A DNA stretch of 64,000 nt, from positions 1-64,000 of the forward strand of contig WHUZ01000105.1 in NCBI GenBank assembly GCA_015179045.1, in the 5' to 3' direction. The DNA is from Kalaharituber pfeilii. Taxonomy: Eukaryota > Ascomycota > Pezizomycetes > Pezizales > Pezizaceae. Positions 1-7,472 of the stretch are shown one piece after another. The notes under the pieces are model-generated. The model did not search any database. It saw only the letters and a list, made by a program, of their open reading frames with translations, and was not told the DNA's origin. The stretch's first letter is position 1. The number at the start of each line of letters is the position of its first letter. The translations under genes and the position numbers were made by a program.

Positions 1-1
1 C

Positions 2-1615
2 TTACACCGATACGTTCTGCCTATCAATGGCCGGCAATGGCCTATACCACTGCCGATGGGAGTTGAAATTGAAGAAATACGGAATGAGCTCCTTTCTTTC
101 AGCGCTACGTGTAACGCAGGCGACCATGTTTTTTGGGTTGGCTCTCCCCTTCCCAATGGTTTTGAGTATTGCTGGCTGGATGTGCTTTGCCTTCGGCAGG
201 CCTGGAAGACGCGTGAAGGAAATTTATTAGTGGAGCCACCTCAAACCGACTCACAGGGGTTTCCTTTGAACTGCACGCATCTCGAAAACCGACGACTTCA
301 GGAATGGAAGATTGATGTGCCGACAATTGGAATTGTTTTCAAGCGAGCCAAAAAGGTGCTGTTATATCTTAATGGGATTGGAAGACCGCTCAGCAGGGCT
401 CGAGCTGATTGGAAGAGCCCTACCCATTGGGTTAATCGAGCTTGGACATTGCAAGAATATATAATCACAGAACGAAACCGTTTCACAGCTCTTCCGATTG
501 TTATGGGTGTGAGAAATCCATCTGAAGAAAACTTTCCATCACTGTGCAAGAGTCTTGGAGTAGGAAGCCCTTTATCAACAGTTCTTTTCAATTTGTGTCT
601 GCTGTTCTCATTGCAATGCTAATTTATGCCATCTGGGCTTGGTTCCAAGTTTAATCCTATACCCGAAGCCGAGGTTTCTTTTCTCAATCCTAGCTTGAAC
701 GATTTCCGGAGCTTCCAGATTGCATTCGATGCCATGGCCCGTCGTGAGGCCTCGAATCCTGTCGATAAGGTTGCTGGGTTAGCTTTCATCTTTGGTTCTA
801 CATTGCTGCCCCGGATGCCTGTGTACCAGCCGCATGATGACCCTGAACAAGCGTGGGTACGCCTTTTATGTGCATTGACAAACGAGGGACGTTGGAAACT
901 TTATATGGAGCTTCAGCCGCACCAGTTCATCCCAACATGGAGCGTACTTATGGGTACCAGTGAGGACTCTTCAGCGTTTGTAACCTCTTCGAAATTCATG
1001 TTGCTGGGACCACGGGCTATACGCTGCAAAATAGATAGAGATCTGGAACTTGGAGCACGACGCATTATCGCCACCTCACACGGCATCCCGAAGAGGACGA
1101 CTAGCCCGAAGAGGACGACTAGCTCGAAGAGGACGACTAGCCCGAACAGGACGACTAGCTCGAAGACTAGGTACAATACCAGGCGGAAGAGGACGACTAA
1201 GTACAATACCAGCCCAATGAGGACGACTTCGTACAATATCAAAGGCACCGAGATTGCCCAATTCCGGGGGTATTGCTCAAATCTGAATCCGAATTTCAAC
1301 CTAGATGATGAATATTTCCTCATTATCAACCCTATTGAAATATACAAGCCCACTAAGTACTTCAATGGCCAGTTCAGGTGTTTCATTTGTGAACCGCGAC
1401 GGACGGCGGATGGCTGGGATGGGGTCTCATTTCGAAGGATTCATTGCGGTTTCATTTATGAGAAATCGATAGACTCCTCCACCAACTCCAAAAGGAGCGA
1501 CTGGGATTTGTCTGAGGTTAAACGGATTTGCGGAGACCTGATGGCAATGTGTTTGAGGCAGATACAAGCCAAATATGGAAGTCAACCGGTATATTCCGTG
1601 GTCTATAATGACTAG
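2..1615 (+). CDS. HET-domain (heterokaryon incompatibility) protein, 5' partial, two exons
   Basis: HET proteins control non-self recognition and cell death after hyphal fusion; here the family is inferred from motifs. The frame is open from the first bases of the window (PINGRQWPIPLP, then MGVEIEEIRNELL), so the start lies upstream. HET-type motifs are YCWLDVLCLRQ (about 168-200) and VNRAWTLQEYI (about 430-465); later NPVDKVAGLAFIF (about 755-795) is typical of this HET subgroup. One TAA at 620-622 interrupts the frame. A 90-bp intron at 560-649 removes it and keeps phase, giving ...KSLG|FNPIPEAE.... The second exon carries a minisatellite coding for KRTTS-like units and ends at TAG 1613-1615. 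If the intron is wrong, this is a pseudogene with one stop. The family call is fairly sure; the exact function is unknown. Confidence 0.72.
560..649 (+). other. Predicted intron in the HET gene
   Basis: It runs from GTAGGA to CCAAG, 90 bp, with a CTAAT branch-point-like site at about 619-623. Removing it joins two exons in the same frame and deletes the only in-frame stop. The donor is not the strongest fungal consensus (GTANGT), so the call is an inference. Confidence 0.6.
1086..1235 (+). repeat. In-frame coding minisatellite in the HET gene
   Basis: Units of about 18 bp built on GAAGAGGACGACTAG-like sequence encode PKRTTS, SKRTTS, PNRTTS and degenerate variants (RRKRTTKYN, PMRTTSYN). Unit length is a multiple of three, so copy-number change keeps the reading frame. 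The insert is strongly basic and Ser/Thr-rich. Confidence 0.75.
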
Positions 1616-1776
1616 CGCTCGGTCTCTTATTGTCTTATGTTTTTGTTTTCTTTTAAATATCATTACTCGTTGTTATTATCTTACTGAAATTATGTTGCCG
1701 TGTTGGACAGTCTATGTTACTTTTCTTCTTCTATTCGCCAAAGAAGCTTCTAGTGGGGGAGCGCCCTCAGCTTATA

Positions 1777-1815
<39 letters not shown>

Positions 1816-2285
1816 TCAGTACTCGCATACCGCCGCTGCCCTTTTTTGAATAAAATAAATTATCTTTTACCTTACTCGAATGTTATTTGGTTGGGAGAAG
1901 TTCAAATGGTACCGCAAGAAGAGGTCTGCGACAACAAGCAAGGAGAACAAATTGTGGAAAAGGGAGGAAATGAAGGTAGGTTTGGCGAGCAGAGTGTTTA
2001 CTTCTTCACTGTTCATGTTCTGCGAGCTGTTTTTTGCTTCCGCCATTGTTTATATTTACTTTGCTTCCCACGTTGCAATCGCAGATTGAGCGAGGCGGCA
2101 TGCGACAAAGCGTTGGAAAAAAGCCAAGACAATACCAGGGAAAAAAAAAAAAAAAACCTAATGCCATGTCATCAATGTACCTTGTAGATGATATCTCACG
2201 CAAATTGACTATACGTAACAGCGCACTGGTGCTACCAGGCTCATGGACAACAACTGTAATCGCTATACTTGAAATATCACAAGGA
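1616..2285. other. Intergenic DNA downstream of the HET gene
   Basis: Apart from a tail-only insertion at 1790-1836 I see no gene here. Short open frames over the T-tract and around 1880-2190 are low-complexity and have no recognisable motif. Confidence 0.6.
1790..1836 (-). mobile_element. Tail-only LINE insertion (about 25 nt of element plus poly(A))
   Basis: A T-tract is followed by ACATCAGTACTCGCATACCG, the reverse complement of the LINE tail end cut inside its terminal stem-loop. The flanks TGCCCTTTTTT at 1779-1789 and 1837-1847 form an 11-bp candidate target-site duplication. The duplication runs into the T-tract, so its exact edge is uncertain. Confidence 0.6.
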
Positions 2286-2349
2286 ATTTTTTTTTTTTTT
2301 TTTAAAATATCATTACTCGCGTGCCGCCTGATAGGCTATGGCGAGGTAT
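2286..2349 (-). mobile_element. LINE 3' tail fragment, antisense
   Basis: A T-tract is followed by ATCATTACTCGCGTGCCGCC and GATAGGCTATGGCGAGG, the complete reverse-complemented 3' stem-loop of the window's main LINE tail family (CTCGC/GCGAG type). It ends just before the target duplication of the next LINE at 2353. I found no convincing duplication for this piece. Confidence 0.7.
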
Positions 2350-2423
2350 GTTAAATACATTATGCGAGGAGTGGGAAGACATTATAGCCAGAGAGACAGA
2401 GGAGGGGTGGGCGAGTATATATA

Positions 2424-3281
2424 CTGTGGTTCACCACTTTCCCGGACACCCCACTTTCCCGGACACATTTACCACCAAAACTGCGCAACTTTCGCACTCA
2501 ATATCTCAACAACCACAACAGCATTTGTGAATGCACTTTGTGTAGCTATTAGACAAAGTGTAATTCTTGCTATCTAGCACCTTTTCTTCATCAAAAATTG
2601 GGGGTGCAAAGGGATTATGACTTGTCGCATTTACGTTGGAAGGCTTGGCATTTATTTGTATGGGATCTCCATACAAAATGTTCATCAGACCCGAATGTAG
2701 TCCTACTCTTCAACGCTAATTACAATAGCTATGATAGTATATGTCAAGAATCATCTGAAGAGGTATAGTAAGGTGCTGCATTTAGTTTACTTTCATTTGT
2801 TGAATTGCAGAGTTGGTGTACAACTATCTACTTTTGGGCGTTGTTCTCATACAAATGGTTTCTATGGGAAATATGAATATTGTGAATAATTTCACAACCA
2901 CTACAGTTATTACCTAACTACGTTGTTCATAGTTTCCGACTGAGTGATGCTATTGAATGTGAGTGTCTGAGTTTTTTTTTCATGAATTGATTGCAGGTGT
3001 AGCATGCAGAATTCGGGGGGGGTGACATTTGTATGGAGATCCCATACAAATAAATGCCAAGCCTTCCAACGTAAATGCGACAAGTCATAATCCCTTTGCA
3101 CCCCCAATTTTTGATGAAGAAAAGGTGCTAGATAGCAAGAATTACACTTTGTCTAATAGCTACACAAAGTGCATTCACAAATGCTGTTGTGGTTGTTGAG
3201 ATATTGAGTGCGAAAGTTGCGCAGTTTTGGTGGTAAATGTGTCCGGGAAAGTGGGGTGTCCGGGAAAGTGGTGAACCACAG
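2424..3281. mobile_element. TA-flanked long-TIR MITE (pogo/Tc1-mariner type), family M1 copy 1
   Basis: It is 858 bp with inverted termini CTGTGGTTCACCACTTTCCC, arms of about 255 bp (to about 2690 and from about 3025), and TA on both sides (2422-2423, 3282-3283). The motif CCACTTTCCCGGACA occurs twice in tandem at each end, likely transposase-binding sites (inference). There is no transposase ORF. It sits exactly in the RNase H IYTDGS codons of the host LINE: removing it and one TA restores the frame. A second copy lies at 38895-39750. Confidence 0.88.
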
Positions 3282-3429
3282 TACAGACGGGAGCAGGAGA
3301 GAGGGGCAGTTTTTCCAACGGGCCGGCCTGGACCGTGAAAATCTAGGCCTGGGCCGGTCCAGGCCGCCTGAATGTTTCAGGCCGGTCCAGGCCGGTCCAG
3401 GCCATTCAGGCCAGTCCAGAACAAAGAGT

Positions 3430-3840
3430 GAAAATAATGTCGCTATATACATGAGAGAATAAAAGATAGTGAAATAAATGCGCGCGGTATCTGAAAGAAT
3501 AATAGGTGGCGAAATAAATACACCTGGAAAGAATGGGAGATAGTGAAATAAACTCATGCGATATTTGACCTCAATCGGAGAGAAGAATAGACTGCGAAAT
3601 AAATACACATAGAAAGAATAATAGTTGTAAATAAATGGACGCGATATGTGACCTAAATTTGAAAAAGTAATAGCTGGGCGAAATGAACACACGCGGAAAG
3701 AATAATAGGTGGTGAATAAATACGCGCGATACGTGACCTCAATTTGAAAGAATAATAGGTGGGCAAAATAAATACACGTGGAAAGAATAATAGGTGGTGA
3801 GATGAATAGCCGGGTATGTGACCGCAGTCCCTACGCGTGG
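3430..3840. repeat. Degenerate tandem repeat inside the hAT element
   Basis: Repeated words GAAAGAATAATAGGTGG and GAAATAAATACACG alternate with GCGATATGTGACCTCAATTT, giving units of roughly 40 and 85-90 bp. There is no coding potential. Confidence 0.7.
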
Positions 3841-4478
3841 ATATTTGTCGGGGTTTAAATACTAAAAAAGTATACCTAAATGGTCTGGACCGGTCTGGAC
3901 CGCCTGGACCGGCCTGGACCGCCTGGACCGCCTGGACCGGCCTGGACCGCCTGAAACGGCCTGAATAGCATCAACCAATCAGTAACTGCATTTTGGCCTT
4001 TGATCATCGAGATCAGCATATATCCCTGAAATCATGACAACCAATTAGCAGCCGAAGCACTGCCTTGGCCACATATCTATAATTTTAGACCATATAATGT
4101 ACGTAATAGTTAACTGAATTGAGCAATTTCCATTATGATAGCTAGCAATAGGTGATCTTGCGACTGTGCGTATACATGTAAGATGGTCATGATAACCCTT
4201 AAATAGTTTTACAGAGTGTAGGTACTATAGGTGCGAAACTGAGAGGATGGAATTGAGAAGATATGGACTGCGAAAAGTGGAAGGAGAATGTAGTGCACTC
4301 TGCTATGGCAGGATATGTGAGTTAGATTCAGCGGGTGCCTACCTCTACATAGATGATTAGAATGAGAACACAGAACGCAGTTAAAACAGACAGCAAAGTG
4401 AACTGAAATCTCTAGTAAAATAATTCCCTTAGCACACAGGCTCAAAGTGGTGATGCTATTGAGTATTTACGTGAGTAT

Positions 4479-4509
4479 TTTTTTTTTTTGTTTTTACATC
4501 ATTAATCGC
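4479..4509 (-). mobile_element. Ultra-short tail-only LINE insertion (14 nt of element)
   Basis: The insertion is 31 bp: a T-tract with one G, then ACATCATTAATCGC, the reverse complement of the last 14 nt of the LINE. The 13-bp duplication TTTACGTGAGTAT at 4466-4478 and 4510-4522 is exact. It is the shortest reverse-transcription product in the window. Confidence 0.8.
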
Positions 4510-5378
4510 TTTACGTGAGTATGGCCTGAATCGGCCTGAATGGCCTGAACCGGCCTGAATGGCCTGAACCGGCCTGAATGGCCTGAATCGGCCTGCATGT
4601 TTCAGGCCGGTCCAGGCCGGTCCAGGCCGGCCCAGGCCATCAGAAGCTCCGCCGGGGCCGCCCCAGGCGGTTTCAGGCCTGCCAAGCCAGGCCGCCGATC
4701 AGACCAGGCCAGGCGGCCTGATCGGCGTTGGGAACACTGGAGAGGGGAAGACGGGAGCCGGAGTGCACCTGGGAGACAAGGACAGGTCCGTGTACTTGGG
4801 AAGGCAATGCACGGTGAACGACGCAGAGCTGATAGCAGTGGGAGAAGCCTTGAGGGGAGAGGGAGAGCTGCTGGTCATCACGGATTCCAGAGTCACTATA
4901 GTGAACTTGCAGAGGATAGCGAGAGGAGACCTGACACCAGAGGGGCCTGCCGAGTTCGTGAGGAGGCGGTGGGAGGAGAGGAGAGCCAGGGGGGAACATG
5001 ATGTTGCGGTGTTGTGGGTAAAGTCGCATGGAGGAGTCAGGGGCAACACCAGGGCAGACATGGCGGCGAAGGTTGCCAAGGCGTTGCAATATCAGGAGGA
5101 GGTGGTAACGGAGGCGGGGATTAGACAACAGGTCAAAGAGTGGAGAGCCGAGGAGAGAAAGAGATTGAAATTGTCGTACAGACCATTGGAGTATCTAGGG
5201 AGCAGGAGGAGGGTATCCACTCTCGCGGGGATCTTGGGAAACAAGGGGCTGCGACAGTGGAGACACCAGATAGGAAAAGAGACCTCTCCCGAGTGCAGGT
5301 GGAATACGAAAACTATGAGCACATTATGAGGGGGTGCGAAACGTGGAGGAAGAGACTACCGAGAGGAGAAGAGGGGCT

Positions 5379-5434
5379 TTTTTTTTTTTTTTTTTTAATA
5401 TCACATGACTCCGCTTGTAGCTGTTCGCCATGGC
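5379..5434 (-). mobile_element. Tail-only insertion of the second tail family
   Basis: It is 56 bp: a T-tract then ATCACATGACTCCGCTTG and AGCTGTTCGCCATGGC. Exact 15-bp duplication AGGAGAAGAGGGGCT at 5364-5378 and 5435-5449. The same 3' end (reverse complement) closes the second LINE clade at 34099-34161, so the source is that clade and not the main LINE family. Confidence 0.85.
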
Positions 5435-5757
5435 AGGAGAAGAGGGGCTAAGAGTACTGTCAAGAGATGAGGGGGGGGTGGGGGGGGAGATGACGCTGGC
5501 GGAGGTGTCATTACACGTGCGAGAGCACTTTTTCCTTTTAATCTTTAATTTTCTCTTTTTCTTGTACTTAAACCCTCGCCATAGCCTATACGGCGGTATG
5601 CGAGTAATGACATTAAAAAAAAAAAAAAAAAAAAAAAAATACATTATGCTGTCGCAGCGGGCGGATCGAACAGTGGTGATGTTGAAAATTTGGGACGCAT
5701 GATTACGGCAAGGAGTTTACTGCAGTGCCTGGGCACGGATGTCTCGAAATCCAGCTT

Positions 5758-6083
5758 TTTTTTTTTTTTTTTTTTTTTTTTCAGTGATCGCTTGCCACCC
5801 TGCATGCCGCCCTGTGGGCTATGGCGATATTAGGTACATAGGGAATAGTAGGAAACTAATGTGGACCTGACCTTCGTCGTGCCCTCGCCCATGAAGAAGT
5901 AAGTAACAACATTAACAGGATTGAAAAGACAAAGAAGAAAGTCGTCGATTTTCGTCATGTCCTCGCCCATGTCAGCATGTCCACCAGAGGGTCCCCCCCT
6001 CTTTCTGTCCTTGGGTGTTCCCACCTCTGCCTGACCCCCCGGCCATTCTCGTTTCCCAGCCCTGCGTCTCTCCCAGACATGTG
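5758..6083 (-). mobile_element. 5'-truncated LINE 3' end, antisense
   Basis: The T-tract at 5758-5780 is followed by a slightly expanded stem-loop (GCCGCCCTGTGGGCTATGGCG) and 3' UTR. Reading leftwards, ETQGWETRMAGG resembles the AWKKRLPGG segment near the C terminus of the LINE ORF2. TCCAGCTT at 5750-5757 and 6084-6091 is a possible 8-bp duplication. The right boundary is tentative. Confidence 0.5.
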
Positions 6084-6282
6084 TTTCCAGCTTCTGTTTG
6101 TTCGTCAGATAACCTCGCATACAGGCGACCAACTGCCGGCGCCGACAACAACCACCTCAGGACGAGCGTTTGGAAGCGACTCCACAACCACAACGTCCCC
6201 CCGCTGAAACCTACATAGATCGAAAGCTCTCAACGAGCTGAGTCTTTTGATCTAATTTTCTTTCCTAAATACCCGACACTGC

Positions 6283-6306
6283 AAATTTCCCCCAGGGGTG
6301 AAATTT
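6283..6306 (+). promoter_or_regulatory. 5' UTR hairpin of half-LINE copy 1
   Basis: AAATTTC-CCCC / GGGG-GAAATTT can pair around a short loop with one bulged T. The equivalent hairpins are TTTCCCC-CGA-GGGGAAA at 7618-7634 in copy 2 and GCG...CCCC-CGA-GGGG...CGC at 60326-60353 in copy 3. Outer stem bases differ between copies while pairing is kept. Confidence 0.55.
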
Positions 6307-6403
6307 CGAGGATCTTTCAGCTCACCACGGCCGTTGCCACGTACCACCCCGGCGCCAAGCACCAATAGACACCCACCGATAAGCAGACAACAGCCAATAA
6401 GAC

Positions 6404-7318
6404 ATGCCACGGAGGGGAGGATTCCCACCGCGACCCACCAGGCCCATCACAGTGCCCTGGGACGCCATGACTTGGGAGGGAAAAGAAACCTTTTTCAGGA
6501 CCCTCACCGAATACTACAAACACCTCTACTACGGGCCAAACACCACTGACGGGCCGGAGAAGGGAGCCTATCTCGGCATCACCTTTACGGACAACCTAAC
6601 ACGCCCCGAAATCTGCTTCGCACCACCCACACCACGGCCACCACAGCCACCGCAGCCACCGGGGCTCAGCCCCATCCGGCACATAGACATCGAGCCGGCA
6701 CCGCCACCGCCACAGCAGCCACTGGGGCTCAGCCCCGTCGTGTGCATAGACATCCCGGCGCTTGAGCCACCTCCAGCCCCGGCACCGCCACCACCAGCAT
6801 TGGGCTTCAGCCCCATCACGTGCTGCGAAACAACAGCACAAACACCTTCGACCAAAAAGACAAAGACGAAGAGGAGAAAGACAAAGAAAACGACAAAGAC
6901 ATCCTCCGCCCCGGTCGAAAAGCAGGCGGCTTCCCCAAGCCCCACACCACCCACACCAACCCCCGACCCAACCCCAACACCCGCCTCCCCCGCACCAGCA
7001 CCATCCCGCCCACGCAACCAGACAACTCGCACCAGCCGTCCCCCTCCCCGACCTACGCAAGGCATCGTCATACACGGCGTGGCCCTGAGGAAGGATTTGG
7101 AGAAGGTAAGGCAATGGCTGGAAGTAGACAACAAAGAATTGGACAAAGCCACCACGGGCATCAGATGGCTGCGAAGGAAGACTACCTTAGAGGAGGAAGG
7201 AAAGAAGGCAAGTTCGGTAGTAGTATACACAAAGACAAGGGTGGAAGTTGGGAAGGTCAGACTTGGGGGGAAGTGGCTGAGATCGGAGGAGTACGAGCCG
7301 AACAGAAGGAGGGGATAG
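6404..7318 (+). CDS. Half-LINE ORF1-like protein (304 aa), proline-rich with C-terminal RRM-like domain
   Basis: The start is taken at 6404 because all three copies place ATG after CAATAAGA-like sequence. Residues 1-60 are unique to this copy. Residues 65-140 are proline-rich and hold three GLSP/GFSP motifs (GLSPIRHIDIE, GLSPVVCIDI, GFSPITCCET). A basic KTKTKRRKTKK stretch and a Pro/Thr linker follow. The C-terminal 85 residues (IVIHGVALRKDLEKVRQWLE, GIRWLRRKTTLEEEGKKASS, VRLGGKWLRSEEYEPNRRRG) match the RNA-binding ORF1 domain of fungal Tad1-type LINEs. There is no CCHC knuckle. The probable role is to bind the element RNA; this is inferred. Confidence 0.75.
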   Translation: MPRRGGFPPRPTRPITVPWDAMTWEGKETFFRTLTEYYKHLYYGPNTTDGPEKGAYLGITFTDNLTRPEICFAPPTPRPPQPPQPPGLSPIRHIDIEPAPPPPQQPLGLSPVVCIDIPALEPPPAPAPPPPALGFSPITCCETTAQTPSTKKTKTKRRKTKKTTKTSSAPVEKQAASPSPTPPTPTPDPTPTPASPAPAPSRPRNQTTRTSRPPPRPTQGIVIHGVALRKDLEKVRQWLEVDNKELDKATTGIRWLRRKTTLEEEGKKASSVVVYTKTRVEVGKVRLGGKWLRSEEYEPNRRRG

Positions 7319-7380
7319 GGAGGCTCGCTCTCCGGTCCACACACATGTACTTAGTGCGAATTTTCCTTTTGTATTTAAAC

Positions 7381-7410
7381 ATCGTCATAGCCCATAGGGC
7401 GGCATACGAT
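7381..7410 (+). promoter_or_regulatory. 3' terminal stem-loop of half-LINE copy 1
   Basis: Outer stem ATCGT/ACGAT, inner hairpin GCCC-ATA-GGGC. The inner C of the usual CGCC is T here and its partner G is A, a compensatory pair change unique to this copy. Probably the RNA element recognised by the LINE reverse transcriptase. Confidence 0.65.
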
Positions 7411-7472
7411 TAATGAAATAAAAAAAAAAAAAAAAAAAAAAAGGCGACCAACTGCAGCCTATGTCTAGTTGA

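Larger units (their letters stand above)
3307..4739. mobile_element. Non-autonomous hAT-type element with GGCCTG-rich arms
   Basis: It is 1,433 bp. The 8-bp duplication GAGAGGGG (3299-3306, 4740-4747) and termini CAGTTTTTCCAACG / CAGTGTTCCCAACG fit hAT. Next to the ends and in the middle lie arrays of GGCCTGAA and CCGGTCCAGGC words (about 3322-3420, 3880-3965, 4520-4715), in inverted orientation between the two sides. No transposase is encoded. It interrupts the LINE ORF2 between DGSRRE and GKTGAG. A tail-only LINE insertion sits inside at 4479-4509. Confidence 0.8.
2366..5636 (+). mobile_element. 5'-truncated Tad1-like LINE (RNase H end of ORF2), split by four later insertions
   Basis: Target duplication AAATACATTATGC flanks the copy at 2353-2365 and after the poly(A) at 5637-5649. 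The remaining ORF2 starts EEWEDIIA...EGWASIY and continues past the insertions with GKTGAGVHLG, VNDAELIAVGEAL, LVITDSRV, LWVKSHGGVRGN and ILGNKGLRQW. These are the RNase H core (D, E, D, H in turn) and the region before the C-terminal zinc knuckle. The 3' end has the stem-loop at 5575-5604 and A-tract. Insertions into it are a MITE (2424-3281), a hAT element (3307-4739, itself hit at 4479) and a tail-only insertion (5379-5434). A frameshift near 5300 shows it is dead. Confidence 0.85.
6137..7442 (+). mobile_element. Complete ORF1-only non-autonomous LINE (half-LINE), copy 1
   Basis: Exact 13-bp duplication GGCGACCAACTGC (6124-6136, 7443-7455). Layout: 5' UTR with two small hairpins, one intact ORF (6404-7318), then directly the LINE 3' UTR, stem-loop (7381-7410, ATCGT/ACGAT) and poly(A). 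No endonuclease, reverse transcriptase or RNase H is encoded, so it must be moved by an autonomous LINE in trans (inference). The 5' UTR word ACCACCTCAGGACGAGCG is shared with copy 2. Confidence 0.87.

Noticed and set aside
111..166. A second intron in the HET gene between ELLSFSA and YCWLDV
   Set aside because: GT...AG pairs exist but do not keep the frame, and the frame is already open without splicing.
1786..1812. Poly(T) tracts as RNA polymerase III terminators
   Set aside because: In nearly all cases the tract is next to a reverse-complemented LINE tail and a target duplication, so it is the poly(A) of an antisense insertion.
6137..6310. Hammerhead ribozyme in the half-LINE 5' UTR (CTGAAAC...GAAA words)
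   Set aside because: The core CUGANGA sequence is absent and the stems do not fit; only a simple hairpin is supported.
6568..7344. Long antisense frames opposite the half-LINE ORF
   Set aside because: They are mirror effects of the GC-rich proline codons; the conserved domain and the tail fix the coding strand as plus.
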